A stretch of 22,956 nt of DNA, taken from NCBI GenBank assembly GCA_021827545.1, contig JAKAVH010000114.1, forward strand, positions 1-22,956, read 5' to 3'. This stretch comes from Thermoplasmata archaeon (GTDB lineage: Archaea; Thermoplasmatota; Thermoplasmata; UBA184). The notes below the pieces were generated by a model. The model saw only the letters and a program-made list of their open reading frames with translations. It had not been told where the DNA came from and ran no database searches. Made by a program: the position numbers and the translations under genes. Shown in pieces: positions 14,293-22,917 of this stretch. The first letter of the stretch is position 1. Each line of letters starts with the position of its first letter.

Positions 14293-15369
14293 TCACAGCG
14301 ACGCCCGGCAGGAGTCGCCCAGCACGAGCGATATGGCCCGCTTCCGTTTGCTCGTCGCCACGATCGACGTGTCGCGCCCGATGAGGCAATCCCGAAGTTC
14401 CATCGCCCCCGCGAGCCTCGAGTTGGCGAGCACGATCGAACGGGAAAGCGCGGCGCCCTCCACCCGGACGCCGTCGCCCAAAGCGACGTACGGTCCGATG
14501 CGGCTTCCCCGACCGACCCGGCAGTTCCGGCCGAGAACGCACGGGCCGGTGATCACGGCGCCGCGTTCGACCACGGTGCCCGCCTCTAGCCCGACGGTCC
14601 CCGAGATTCGGGCGCCCTCCTCCACGCAGCCCGCGTGCGCCACGCCGTCCGGCGGCATCGAGCGGAGCACCCGCTCGTTGGCCTCGAGCAGGTCCGACGG
14701 CTGGCCGGTGTCCTTCCACCACCCGTTGACTCGCTCGACGACCACCGAAGCTCCCCGCGCGTGGAGGGCGCGGATCGCGTCGGTGATCTCGAGCTCTCCC
14801 CGGGCCGACGGGCGGAGCCCGGCGATCGCCTCGTGGATGGCCGGCGAGAAGAGGTAGACGCCCACGAGCGCGAGGTCGCTCCGCGGGGCCGCCGGCTTTT
14901 CCTCGATGGAGGCGATGGCGCCCTTGGAATCGAGCTCGACCACTCCGAATTTCTGCGGGTTCGCGACCGACGCGACCCCGATGACCGCCGCCGGCGCCCG
15001 GGCCCGGTAGGCCGCGAGGAACGGCGCGATGCCGTGCTCGAGGAGGTTGTCCCCGAGGTACATTACGAACGGCTCCTCCCCGAGGAACTCCCGGCCGCAC
15101 AGCACGGCGTGCGCGAGCCCCTTCGGCTCCCCTTGGCGGATGTACGTCACTTGGAGCCCGAACCGAGAGCCGTCGCCGACCGCCTCGACGATCCCCTCCT
15201 CGATCGGCCCGAGGACGAGGCCGACCTCCCGGACTCCCGCCGCTTGGAGGTGGCGAAGGCCGTAGAAGAGGATCGGCTGGTTCGCGATCGGGATCATATG
15301 CTTGTTGCCGGAGAACGTGAGCGGTCGCAGGCGGGTCCCGTGGCCGCCCGCGAGAAGCAACCCCTTCAT
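14293..15369 (-). CDS. rfbA: Glucose-1-phosphate thymidylyltransferase, long form
   Basis: First step of dTDP-L-rhamnose synthesis: glucose 1-phosphate plus dTTP gives dTDP-glucose. The 358-residue protein starts with the nucleotidyltransferase signature LLLAGGHGTRLRPLT and keeps KHMIPIANQPILFYGL, YLGDNLL near residue 102 and GWWKDTG. Residues about 245-345 are a left-handed beta-helix of hexapeptide repeats (for example ISGTVGLEAGTVVERGAVI), the mark of the long RmlA form common in archaea. The ATG overlaps the rfbD stop as ATGA. It is the last gene of the rfbBCDA operon. The final 15 residues run to the edge of the decayed insertion element, without sign of truncation. Confidence 0.92.
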   Translation of the reverse strand: MKGLLLAGGHGTRLRPLTFSGNKHMIPIANQPILFYGLRHLQAAGVREVGLVLGPIEEGIVEAVGDGSRFGLQVTYIRQGEPKGLAHAVLCGREFLGEEPFVMYLGDNLLEHGIAPFLAAYRARAPAAVIGVASVANPQKFGVVELDSKGAIASIEEKPAAPRSDLALVGVYLFSPAIHEAIAGLRPSARGELEITDAIRALHARGASVVVERVNGWWKDTGQPSDLLEANERVLRSMPPDGVAHAGCVEEGARISGTVGLEAGTVVERGAVITGPCVLGRNCRVGRGSRIGPYVALGDGVRVEGAALSRSIVLANSRLAGAMELRDCLIGRDTSIVATSKRKRAISLVLGDSCRASL

Positions 15370-16316
15370 CGGGCCCTCAGAACCTCCGCGGCGACACGAC
15401 GGACCCCGATCGGCCAGTCGGTCGCCGTGAGCCCGAGTTCGGAGAGCCGCTCGCACCTAAGCCCTCCTCGGACGGGGCGGGGGGCCCGACCCGGCGCCGC
15501 CGCTTCCCGGATTGAGCCCGGCACGGGCTCGGGATCGTCGCCCTCCACGGCCTTCAGGATTGCCCGGCCGAACTCGAACGGGGTCGTCCGGGTCGGGCTC
15601 GCCACGTGAAAGATGCCGGTGGGTTGCGAGCGCAAGAGCCGCTCGATGAGGCGGCTCACGTCGGGAATCCACGTCGGGGTGATCCACTGGTCGGCGTAGA
15701 GCGGCGGCAGGGCGTGACGACGGTAGGCGTCGAGCACCCAATGCGGGAAATCCGGCTTCCCCGCGACCCCGGGGCCGTACGGATACGCGATGCGGACGAT
15801 GGCGAAGCTCTCGGTAGCGGCTTCGACCGCCCGCTCGGCCGCGCTCTTCGTCCACCCGTACCAGCTCAACTGCTCCGTGAGGGGGGATCGGGACGCGGCC
15901 TCCCCGTACGTTCCGGCCGTGCCGTCGAACACGAAGTCGGTGGAGAGCTGAACGAAGTACTTCCCGGTGCGCTTGGCGGCCCGAGCGATTCGCTCGACGG
16001 CCACCGTGTTCACCTGCCAGGCCGGGCCGGACGGAGGTTCCCCCGCCCCCGGTCGCTCGCGCTCCACTGCGTCGACGTCGGTCCGGGCCGCGAAGTTGAC
16101 GACCGCGCGCTCGGGGGACGAAGCGACGCACCGCGCTACGCGCGCCGCGTCGCGAAAGTCCAACGCGTCGAACCGCTCGACCCGATTCGCGCCGGCTCCG
16201 GGGGGCCGCCGCCCAGCGGCGGCGACCCGATAGGCGGTCTCGGCCATGAAATGCGAGCCGACCAGTGACGTCGCGCCGAACACGAGGACGTCGGCGGCTC
16301 GGCGTTGGCGGGTCAT
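15366..16316 (-). CDS. rfbD: dTDP-4-dehydrorhamnose reductase
   Basis: Last step of dTDP-L-rhamnose synthesis, NAD(P)H-dependent reduction of the 4-keto group. The 316-residue extended short-chain dehydrogenase has an N-terminal nucleotide-binding loop FGATSLVGSH, VVNFAARTDVDAVE near residue 72, QLSTDFVFDG at 123-132 and the catalytic Tyr153-x3-Lys157 (YGWTK). The PDFPHWVLDAYRR and WITPTWIPDVSRLIERLL segments fit RmlD-type proteins. The ATG overlaps the rfbC stop (ATGA), and the stop overlaps the rfbA start, so three genes are translationally coupled. The NAD-binding loop is less Gly-rich than the usual GxxGQLG form, so another SDR reductase of the pathway is a remote alternative. Confidence 0.87.
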   Translation of the reverse strand: MTRQRRAADVLVFGATSLVGSHFMAETAYRVAAAGRRPPGAGANRVERFDALDFRDAARVARCVASSPERAVVNFAARTDVDAVERERPGAGEPPSGPAWQVNTVAVERIARAAKRTGKYFVQLSTDFVFDGTAGTYGEAASRSPLTEQLSWYGWTKSAAERAVEAATESFAIVRIAYPYGPGVAGKPDFPHWVLDAYRRHALPPLYADQWITPTWIPDVSRLIERLLRSQPTGIFHVASPTRTTPFEFGRAILKAVEGDDPEPVPGSIREAAAPGRAPRPVRGGLRCERLSELGLTATDWPIGVRRVAAEVLRAR

Positions 16317-16870
16317 GGCCCGTATTCGACATCCGCCCACGCGAAGGGAATCCGATCGGACCCGACCGGCCGCTCGGCAAACGGCACGCGTCCCTCGTCC
16401 CGGGGATCGTACAGCTCTGTGGGAAAGTTCTCCAAGAGAAACGGGGCGGAGGAGAGGTTCCCAATGCAGTGGAGGACGCCCGGAGGAATGGGGACGAGGT
16501 ACGTCCGGTCCGGCGGTTCCTCGGCGGTCGATCCCGCGGGGAACGGCATGCCCTTGAGGCGGATGACCTCCAGGTGCCCCTGGGTCGGCGAGCCGGCCCG
16601 ACCGTCGAGCAGGGCCAGCACCATCTCCCCGAGCACCACCACGAACCGGTCGGTCTGGACGCGGTGGACGTGCCAACGATCGCGGTCTCGGAACTCGCCC
16701 GGGAAGGTCAGTGAAGAGTACGTCATGCGAAAGTGAGCGCCGTTCACCGGCCCGTCGTCCGCGCGCAGCGTCTCGAGGAGGAATCCCCGGGAATCTCGAT
16801 GGAAGGTTCGCACCATCGGCTCGGCCCCCGGGATCGTGATCGCCGTCGCCTCGATCGGTCGCCAGCGCAT
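16313..16870 (-). CDS. rfbC: RmlC-like cupin, probable dTDP-4-dehydrorhamnose 3,5-epimerase
   Basis: A 185-residue cupin between rfbB and rfbD, the place of RmlC, which epimerises C3 and C5 of the 4-keto sugar. Matching blocks are RDSRGFLLE near residue 25, a core strand QTDRFVVVLGEMVLALLD at 72-89, IPPGVLHCIG near 128 and TELYDPRDEGRVPF near 151. The usual RGLHxQ motif reads WHVHRVQ here, giving His67 and His69; His69 or His67 may serve as the base. The divergence means assignment leans on the operon context. The stop of rfbB lies three bases before this ATG. Confidence 0.78.
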   Translation of the reverse strand: MRWRPIEATAITIPGAEPMVRTFHRDSRGFLLETLRADDGPVNGAHFRMTYSSLTFPGEFRDRDRWHVHRVQTDRFVVVLGEMVLALLDGRAGSPTQGHLEVIRLKGMPFPAGSTAEEPPDRTYLVPIPPGVLHCIGNLSSAPFLLENFPTELYDPRDEGRVPFAERPVGSDRIPFAWADVEYGP

Positions 16871-16873
16871 GGC

Positions 16874-17878
16874 CTACCGTCCGTTCCCGGCGGTGCGGGC
16901 CGGGGAGGGGATCCGGACGAGGGGGGCCCACCAGTCCTCATGCTCGCGGTACCACGCGACGGTCGACCGGATCGCGGCATCGAAGTCGTGCTCCGCCTTC
17001 CAGCCGAGTTCCGACTTCAGTCGGCGCGGGTCGAGGGCGTAGCGGCGATCGTGGCCGGGTCGGTCGGCCACGTACTCGATCGCCTCCGGGCCTTGCCCGA
17101 ACTCGCGGAGGAGCCGGTCCACCACTTCGCGGTTCGAGAGCGGGTGCTCTCCCGAGACGAGGTACGTCGCTCCCGGACGGCCCCTTCGGGCGATCGCGTC
17201 GATGGCCGTGCAGTGGTCCTCGACGTAGATCCAGTCGCGCACGTTTCGTCCGTCCCCGTAGAGAGGAACTTTCTTTCCTCGGAGGAGTCGGGTAATGGCC
17301 AGCGGGATCAGCTTCTCGGGAAACTGGAACGGTCCGAAGTTGTTGCCGCAGTTCGAGATCGTCGCGCGGAGGCCGTACGTTTCTACCCACGCCCGGACGA
17401 GGTGATCCGATCCGGCCTTGCTGGCCGAGTACGGGCCGCGGGGGAGGTACGGGGAGGCTTCGGTGAACCGCGTCTCGGAGTCCAGGGGAAGGCTCCCATA
17501 GACCTCGTCGGTCGAGACGTGGTGGAACCGGGGCACCTCGAGCCGACGGCACGCTTCGAGGAGCACCGCCGTTCCAAGGACGTTGGTCTTCACGAAGGAA
17601 AGGGGATCCGCAATCGCCCGATCGTTGTGGGACTCGGCCGCGAGGTGGAGGATCAGATCGGCCCCGGCCAGGTGGGGCCGCACTTCGTCGAACGCTTCGA
17701 TCCGGACGCGATGGAACTCGTACCCCCGGCTCCCCTCGAGGTCGCGCAGCGACTCGCGACGGCCCGCGTAGGTCAGCGCATCGAGGACCACGAGGTCGTC
17801 GTGGGGATATCGGGCCCTCCAATAGTGCACGAGGTTCGAGCCGATGAAGCCGGCTCCCCCGGTGACGACCACGCGCAT
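16874..17878 (-). CDS. rfbB: dTDP-glucose 4,6-dehydratase
   Basis: Second step of dTDP-L-rhamnose synthesis: dTDP-glucose to the 4-keto-6-deoxy sugar, with bound NAD. The 334-residue protein opens with VVVTGGAGFIGSN, keeps LAAESHNDRAI, the catalytic STDEVYG (Thr123, Asp124, Glu125), Tyr150-x3-Lys154 (YSASK) and NNFGPFQFPEKLIPL, the hallmark of RmlB. Length is typical. It is the first gene of a tight operon in order B-C-D-A, and a TATA box lies about 27 bases before the ATG, so the whole set is probably read from this promoter as a leaderless message. Confidence 0.95.
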   Translation of the reverse strand: MRVVVTGGAGFIGSNLVHYWRARYPHDDLVVLDALTYAGRRESLRDLEGSRGYEFHRVRIEAFDEVRPHLAGADLILHLAAESHNDRAIADPLSFVKTNVLGTAVLLEACRRLEVPRFHHVSTDEVYGSLPLDSETRFTEASPYLPRGPYSASKAGSDHLVRAWVETYGLRATISNCGNNFGPFQFPEKLIPLAITRLLRGKKVPLYGDGRNVRDWIYVEDHCTAIDAIARRGRPGATYLVSGEHPLSNREVVDRLLREFGQGPEAIEYVADRPGHDRRYALDPRRLKSELGWKAEHDFDAAIRSTVAWYREHEDWWAPLVRIPSPARTAGNGR

Positions 17879-17899
17879 CCGCTGTACCGACGGGGGGCG

Positions 17900-17909
17900 G
17901 GATTTATGA
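17900..17909 (-). promoter_or_regulatory. TATA box of the rfbBCDA operon
   Basis: The minus strand reads TCATAAATCC, centred about 27 bases before the rfbB ATG at 17878. It is a clear archaeal TATA box in G+C-rich DNA. Confidence 0.6.
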
Positions 17910-18551
17910 CGTCTTGGCCCCGCGCTGCGCTCCGGTGCCAGAGCCGCACGCCGCGTGATTTCTCCGGCGGCCCCTGCGACCTCGGTGTCCGCTCCCGCGC
18001 CCGCCGAGCCTTCCGAGCGATGCCCGACGCGGTCCGGCGACTCCCCGACCTTAACGGGGCTTTCGGGCTGATCGACCGACCGCAGGCCCTCAGCTCCGAG
18101 GCCCTTTCGGCCGCCGGGTTCTCCTCGACTCCTTGACCGATCGCATTCCCGGCCCTCGGGCGCCCGTTCCGCGAGGACCGGGTCGGAGCCGTATCTCCGC
18201 GGAGGGCTCGCTCCGGCGCCGGCGGAAGCGCCGATCCCGGCCTCTCCCGGGCGCTCGAGGTCTTCCCGGGGGTCACGGTTCCATCCCCCCACCCAAGACC
18301 GCCGCGGCGGCGAGGACAGGTACGGCAGGTCTACGGATCCCCGGGGTCCAAATCCGACGGGGCGCGCGACACCCTTTCCCTTCTCACGCGGCCTCGGTGC
18401 CAGACGATTCGCTCACCTATCGCAGCAAGGTTCGGTCCCGTTGCTTTGCATCGGACATCGGTCAAGGTGAACGCGTCTCGAGAGGGGGGCCGGAAACTCG
18501 ATTCTCTTCCCACGCCCGGAGCTCGCTTCGTTTCGTCTTGGTCGAGTAGGT
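17910..18551. other. Intergenic stretch before the rfb operon, no supported gene
   Basis: About 640 bases with only compositionally driven open frames. A small hairpin CCCCG/CGGGG at 18043-18059 encloses a TTAA and could be a weak terminator or a box. Nothing else is recognised. The last 150 bases are richer in T and include the 3' flank of the methyltransferase gene. Confidence 0.4.
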
Positions 18552-19532
18552 TCACTCCTTGACGGCCAGAGCCACCCACGAATGGGTGTTGTGCAGAAGC
18601 CGGGTATCGACTCGGAAATCGGCAAAGGAATACCACCCCGGCTCGAGCCCGGCCTTGAGTTCGGGATCTCTCCCCGCCGGAAGGACGGTCTCGTTGAGGT
18701 TGATGTTCTCCGAAATGGTCACCCCCGTGGCACCGTGTGCCTGCCGACCGAGCCACGCGGCTCTCGCGCGCGGCTCGAACGGAACTAACGCATTCTCGAA
18801 GAGACGATACTGGCGGAACTGCTGACGCAGTAGATCGTCGATTTCCTCGAATCTGAACCCATGGCCGGGGGATATCTCCAGGTTCGGAGTGCCCAGCACG
18901 AGCAGCCCTCCCGGCGCCAGGACGCGGCGCATCTCCGCAAGCGCCCGGACCTCGGCGCCGTATTCCTTCACATGCTCCAGCACCTCGCTCGAGACCACGA
19001 CGTCGAAGGACGCGTCGGGGCACCGAAGATCGGTCACGGACCGGCGGGCAAACGAGGCGCTGCCGGCGAAGTGCTTCCGCGCGTACGCCATCGCAAAGCG
19101 GGAGGCGTCACAGCCCCATACGTGGCGGGCGCCCGCCTCGTGGAGGATCTGACAGCCGTAGCCGCTCCCGCAGCCGACATCGGCGACGTTCTTGCCGGGC
19201 GCAAACTGCGCGGCAAACCGATAGAACTTCACGTGGTTCAGGTAGTTTTTCCGATCGACTTCGGCGGCTCGCCGACGGTCGACGAACGGACCGTAGGTCA
19301 GCCGACGGCCGAGGGCCGGGGTCGGATAGACTCGGTTGAAGTCCTCAAAGTAGTTCCATCCCGTGAGGCGGCCCAGCCGTCGGTGGAGAGACCCCGCGAC
19401 CCGCAACACTCTCTGTGTGCTATCGTCTCTCGACACGAACCTGGACCTTGATCGTTCCTGCCGTCGAGTTGACCGGAGAACCCGCCTTTGGTCTCCGTCG
19501 CTTTCAGCTTCCGTATTCGAGGAGACCACCAT
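18552..19532 (-). CDS. Class I SAM-dependent methyltransferase
   Basis: Up to 326 residues. The Methyltransf_11-like core starts with motif I VADVGCGSGYGCQIL (about 116-130), then FDVVVSSEVLEHV and LAPGGLLVLGTPN. The C-terminal third, with WYSFADFRVDTRLLHNTHSWVALA, is not familiar. Position beside a rhamnosyltransferase suggests it methylates a sugar or glycan intermediate, which is inference. The start is doubtful: the ATG at 19532 lies inside the A+T-rich promoter repeat, too close for a TATA box, so GTG at 19436 or 19409 may be the true start; the conserved part begins after both. The gene is divergent from the GT2. Confidence 0.8.
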   Translation of the reverse strand: MVVSSNTEAESDGDQRRVLRSTRRQERSRSRFVSRDDSTQRVLRVAGSLHRRLGRLTGWNYFEDFNRVYPTPALGRRLTYGPFVDRRRAAEVDRKNYLNHVKFYRFAAQFAPGKNVADVGCGSGYGCQILHEAGARHVWGCDASRFAMAYARKHFAGSASFARRSVTDLRCPDASFDVVVSSEVLEHVKEYGAEVRALAEMRRVLAPGGLLVLGTPNLEISPGHGFRFEEIDDLLRQQFRQYRLFENALVPFEPRARAAWLGRQAHGATGVTISENINLNETVLPAGRDPELKAGLEPGWYSFADFRVDTRLLHNTHSWVALAVKE

Positions 19533-19548
19533 TATATGTTATATGATT
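19531..19548. promoter_or_regulatory. Divergent promoter with tandem TTATATG repeats
   Basis: TTATATG occurs twice in direct tandem (19532-19538 and 19539-19545), the most A+T-rich spot in the right half of the window. The second copy is about 32 bases before the glycosyltransferase ATG at 19574. On the other strand the repeats read CATATAA and could serve the methyltransferase gene. Confidence 0.55.
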
Positions 19549-19573
19549 GCCGTCGCCTCATACGGCGGACACG

Positions 19574-20593
19574 ATGATACCGGGCGGGACCCGACCAACC
19601 CCGTCGGACTTCGGCCCCGAGGGGACAGAGACTGTCTGTGGGCTAATGGTCACCTACCGTCCGCCGCGTGAGCTGTTGCGAGAGGCCCTCAAGGCAGCAC
19701 TTCCCCAACTGCATCGCTTGATTGTGATTGACAACTCTGCGTCCCGCCTTCACGAAGCGCTGGTTCGGACCGCGTGCGTTGAGGCGGCGGAGGCAGGAGG
19801 CACTGCCCGCGGCTCCAACTACGAGCTTGAGACCCTCTCCGAGAACGTGGGTCTTGCCAGGGCGTATAACATCGGGATCGGCCGGGCCGTCGCCATCGGA
19901 GCCGATTTTGTCCTGCTCTTGGATCAAGACACGCTGCTCCATCCGGGCGCAGTCGCCGCGCTCTCCTCCGCCCACCTTCGGCTCGAGCGTCGATTTCCGG
20001 TGGGCGCCGTCGGGCCAGTTAACATGGAACGCGATCTCTCGTTCCTCGAGGCCCCGGCTGATACCGTACGGACCTCGAGTCGATACTACGCGGATGACGA
20101 GGTGGTCGAACAGGCGTTTCTGATGAACTCGGGAATGCTCTTTCGTCCAGCCCTAGTTCAGAAGCTGGGAGGCTATGATCCCCGGTACTTCGTCGATGCC
20201 GTGGACCTTGAGCTTTCCTTGCGAATTCGGTCGACCGGACTTCGCCTCTTCCGGATCCGGTCGGCTCGCGCGATTCACACGATCGGTACCGTGGAAACAG
20301 CAAGGTTCGCGGGTCGGGCGGTGAAGTTTCGTCGCGAGCCCACGTTTCGTCATTACTATATCGCGCGTGATGGTCTACGAACCGTTGCCCGTTATTGGCG
20401 GCGCTGTCCTTCGGGCGCTTATCTCGTCGGAGCCATCGTGGCCTCCCAATGCGCACTTCATTTTGCCTTGGCCAAAGAGAAATCCGACATTTTCACCATG
20501 TACGCGCGGGGCCTCCTAGATTTCTTGGCCCGGGTGGGCGGTCCGCAACCCGCGCGGCATTCTATCGGAAAGGAGGCCGGGATAATCCGGTAG
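19574..20593 (+). CDS. GT2 glycosyltransferase, rhamnosyltransferase-like
   Basis: A 339-residue cytoplasmic glycosyltransferase of the GT-A fold. The chain begins CGLMVTYRPP, followed by VIDNSAS, the nucleotide-binding NVGLARAYNIGI (91-102), the metal-binding motif LLLDQDT with DQD at 117-119, and the acceptor-side block NSGMLFRPALVQKLGGYD with FVDAVDLELSLRIRSTG. This pattern is typical of bacterial and archaeal L-rhamnosyltransferases, and the rfbBCDA operon in the same window supplies dTDP-L-rhamnose. A TTG at 19547 is open in frame, but ATG at 19574 has better TATA spacing. The gene ends one base from the stop of the opposing methyltransferase. Sugar specificity is inferred. Confidence 0.82.
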   Translation: MIPGGTRPTPSDFGPEGTETVCGLMVTYRPPRELLREALKAALPQLHRLIVIDNSASRLHEALVRTACVEAAEAGGTARGSNYELETLSENVGLARAYNIGIGRAVAIGADFVLLLDQDTLLHPGAVAALSSAHLRLERRFPVGAVGPVNMERDLSFLEAPADTVRTSSRYYADDEVVEQAFLMNSGMLFRPALVQKLGGYDPRYFVDAVDLELSLRIRSTGLRLFRIRSARAIHTIGTVETARFAGRAVKFRREPTFRHYYIARDGLRTVARYWRRCPSGAYLVGAIVASQCALHFALAKEKSDIFTMYARGLLDFLARVGGPQPARHSIGKEAGIIR

Positions 20594-20594
20594 G

Positions 20595-21539
20595 TCAGTG
20601 GGTTCCTTCCCGGGGCGCCCCGATTCGATCTTCCCGAAAGAGCGAGCGGCGGCGCCATGCCGCCGACGCCGACAACCACCCTTCGTTACTCGGGGGGACG
20701 GCCCCATCCTCGGCCGAATCCGGTTTCCGTCCGACCAACACAATCCCGAACGGCTCGGTTCCGACCACACGGATTTCTAGGCCGACGTAATCGAACAACC
20801 TCAGCAGAAGGTCCGTGTTGAACACATGCTGGTGGAACATGCGATTCAACGCGTTCTCGCGTGTGCGCGCCCGAAGGTCGGCCATCGTCGCCACGCCGGA
20901 GTCGAGGAGTACATCGTATCGCCGGAAGATTTCCTCGAGATCGAGGTGACCGAGGTCGCCCTCCCGTATCCTCTCGCGTTCATCCCTCAGAAGGTGATCT
21001 AGCGGGGTGACCCGTCGCGCGTGGTCGAATGTGATCTCATGGTGAGGTACGATCACGATCACGGCCCCCCCCTTGCGCGTCGCGCGCACCAGCCCCTTCA
21101 GCCCTTGGACAGGGTTCGCCAGATGCTCAAGGGTGTGGGAGGAGAGCGTGAAATCATATGCCTCGGAGGGAATGGACTCCATCTCGGTCACATCTCCGAC
21201 CAGCCAGCGCCCGGGCGGTACGGTGGCCGGGTCCCGAATCGCCAGACGGGCTGTCAGTCCTTCGCAATACGGCCCCTTCTCGAAGTGCACGTTAAGCTGG
21301 TCTAAGCGTGCGACCTCAGGGTACAATGGAAGCGGCCCTCGGGACCGAAATAACCAAGTTGGGCCCCCCGCCTCAAGGCCGCACCGCTCGCGAACGTACG
21401 GCCGAACGCTCTCCCAAACCGGAGCCCGCCAGCCGATTGCGTAGCGAAGGGGCATCTGCGCCAGATGACCATACCGGTAGGGTCCGAAAACCCGGAGACG
21501 GCGCAGAACACGACGAAGCGCCAGTTCAACGTCGGTCAC
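20595..21539 (-). CDS. SAM-dependent methyltransferase with EIGGPS-type motif I
   Basis: About 314 residues. Instead of the usual DxGxGxG the SAM loop reads EAGGPTWLF, followed by LPLYPEVARLDQLN, the form found in a methyltransferase family common in polysaccharide clusters. Later blocks are DFTLSSHTLEHLANP, GGAVIVIVPHH and HQHVFNTDLLLRLFDYVG. It would act on a sugar or lipid-linked glycan; the acceptor is unknown. I chose GTG at 21539, which has GGGAG nine bases upstream; TTG at 21566 and ATG at 21452 are alternatives. It is convergent with the GT2 gene, with a one-base gap. Confidence 0.75.
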   Translation of the reverse strand: MTDVELALRRVLRRLRVFGPYRYGHLAQMPLRYAIGWRAPVWESVRPYVRERCGLEAGGPTWLFRSRGPLPLYPEVARLDQLNVHFEKGPYCEGLTARLAIRDPATVPPGRWLVGDVTEMESIPSEAYDFTLSSHTLEHLANPVQGLKGLVRATRKGGAVIVIVPHHEITFDHARRVTPLDHLLRDERERIREGDLGHLDLEEIFRRYDVLLDSGVATMADLRARTRENALNRMFHQHVFNTDLLLRLFDYVGLEIRVVGTEPFGIVLVGRKPDSAEDGAVPPSNEGWLSASAAWRRRSLFREDRIGAPREGTH

Positions 21540-21566
21540 GTCCAAGCTCTCCCGACCGTGAACCAA

Positions 21567-22176
21567 GCACCCTCCGGCGAATCGTCGCAGTTGCGGCAGC
21601 GCGATCGATCTCGCCCGCTATCCCTCCCGCCATAGCCCATTCCCATGACGAGCATGATGAAGTGGCGAATAGTTGCTTCGGCGATCTGGGGCAGTTGAGT
21701 TTCCGAAACGAAGGGATCTCGGCACTCCATGCTGGTCGGATCCTCCGATCCGGGAGAGCCGCGGGCGGTGGATCGTCGCATCGTCCAGGGCCCGACCGCC
21801 TCAATTCTGGTGCGCTATTTCCGTTCCGTGGGACGGACCTTCCGGTCGTTGCAGGCCGCCGTGATGACAGGATCCGGTCGCAGGTCAATCACGTTCCGGC
21901 CCAGGGAACCCATCGATCGAACGCGGCTCTCCTTGGTGACGGGGCTTGCAAGTGCCCAGTCGACCTCCGGCCCCGAGCGGTTCGATCATCGTTGGTCCCC
22001 GGCCAGCGGGACCCAAACCGTCTCTGCCGAGGCAGGCGATCCGGTCGGGACCGATCCAAGCGACGAGGGATGGCGGAACGGAACGATCGATTCACCGGGA
22101 ACGCCATCCTGTACATCGCAACGCTTCGGCCCCCCTCCACGGGAGTTCAGGCGGATACGAACGGTGCGCCTATCGC
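21567..22176. other. Intergenic stretch between two methyltransferase genes, no supported gene
   Basis: About 610 bases. Open frames on both strands match nothing recognisable. A perfect six-base hairpin CGGATC/GATCCG with a CTCC loop is at 21737-21752. The base composition is lower in G+C than in the rfb operon. It may be a decayed gene or transferred DNA. Confidence 0.4.
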
Positions 22177-22845
22177 CTACTTGGGGATGACGACGTTCAC
22201 TCCTTGCATCGCCTTGGCAACCAACGGGACCAAGGCGATTCGGACCCTTCGTGTGAAGGGGATCTCAGCCACCGCGCTCGGATCGGCCGTGCGACGGCCG
22301 AGGGTCATCGAATACAACGGCGGGTTCGACGGGGGTGGCGCGCGGTACCCCGGCGGTTTTCGGGCCCTCAAGAAGGCCCCCGGGGCTTCGGGGTCCCGCT
22401 CGATGCCGAGTTCAGAGAAGTCCCCAAAGAGGGAGCGGAGGTCGTCGATCTCGAACCGCCAGAAGTCGCGTGGATGCGCATGATACGGCATGCCTTTGGA
22501 CCGGGTCGTGAGATAGATCGCTCCTCCCTCGGCGAGCACCCCTTTCAGGTTGCGCACGACGGTCCATGCGTCTTGGACATGTTCCAGCATTTCCGTGGAG
22601 ACCACGGTGTCGAAGGCGCCCTCGCCGAACGTGACGAGAAGCTCTTCCGCGGGAACCACGCGATCGACGCACAGACCGGGCTCGATGTCCACGCCCGTGT
22701 AGCTCGCGACCGGGGCCAAGCGTTCGATGAGCGGGCGGACGCTGCCGTTGAAGTAGCGGCTTCCGACCTCGAGAATCCGACGGCCCCGTATATCTTCGGT
22801 GCGGAGGCGCGAAATCACCCATTCGTAGACCGCGGCGTGGCACAT
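22177..22845 (-). CDS. Class I SAM-dependent methyltransferase
   Basis: A 222-residue enzyme. SAM motif I is ILEVGSRYFNGS near residue 24, then YTGVDIEPG, DTVVSTEMLEHV and GGAIYLTTRSKGMPYHAHP, followed by the DFWRFEIDDLRSLF block seen in glycan-cluster methyltransferases. The acceptor is unknown; sugar or lipid-linked glycan is inferred from the neighbours. ATG at 22845 was chosen because it opens the conserved part, has GGAAGG nine bases upstream, and lies downstream of an A+T-rich box at 22909-22917. GTG at 22902 or 22926 in frame is possible but sits in or next to that box. Confidence 0.78.
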   Translation of the reverse strand: MCHAAVYEWVISRLRTEDIRGRRILEVGSRYFNGSVRPLIERLAPVASYTGVDIEPGLCVDRVVPAEELLVTFGEGAFDTVVSTEMLEHVQDAWTVVRNLKGVLAEGGAIYLTTRSKGMPYHAHPRDFWRFEIDDLRSLFGDFSELGIERDPEAPGAFLRARKPPGYRAPPPSNPPLYSMTLGRRTADPSAVAEIPFTRRVRIALVPLVAKAMQGVNVVIPK

Positions 22846-22908
22846 CTGGAGAACCCTTCCGGGCCATCCGCTGGCCTCGGATAGCGCTTGCAACGCCCCC
22901 ACCGGAGG

Positions 22909-22917
22909 TCTAAAAGT
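22909..22917 (-). promoter_or_regulatory. Possible TATA box of the last methyltransferase
   Basis: The minus strand reads ACTTTTAGAC in G+C-rich DNA, about 68 bases before the ATG at 22845, which would give a leader of about 40 bases containing GGAAGG. Confidence 0.35.

Noticed and set aside
12641..15100. Very long open frames on both strands across the decayed transposase and rfbA
   Set aside because: They join unrelated pieces, including rfbA antisense sequence, and show no single domain; composition explains their length.
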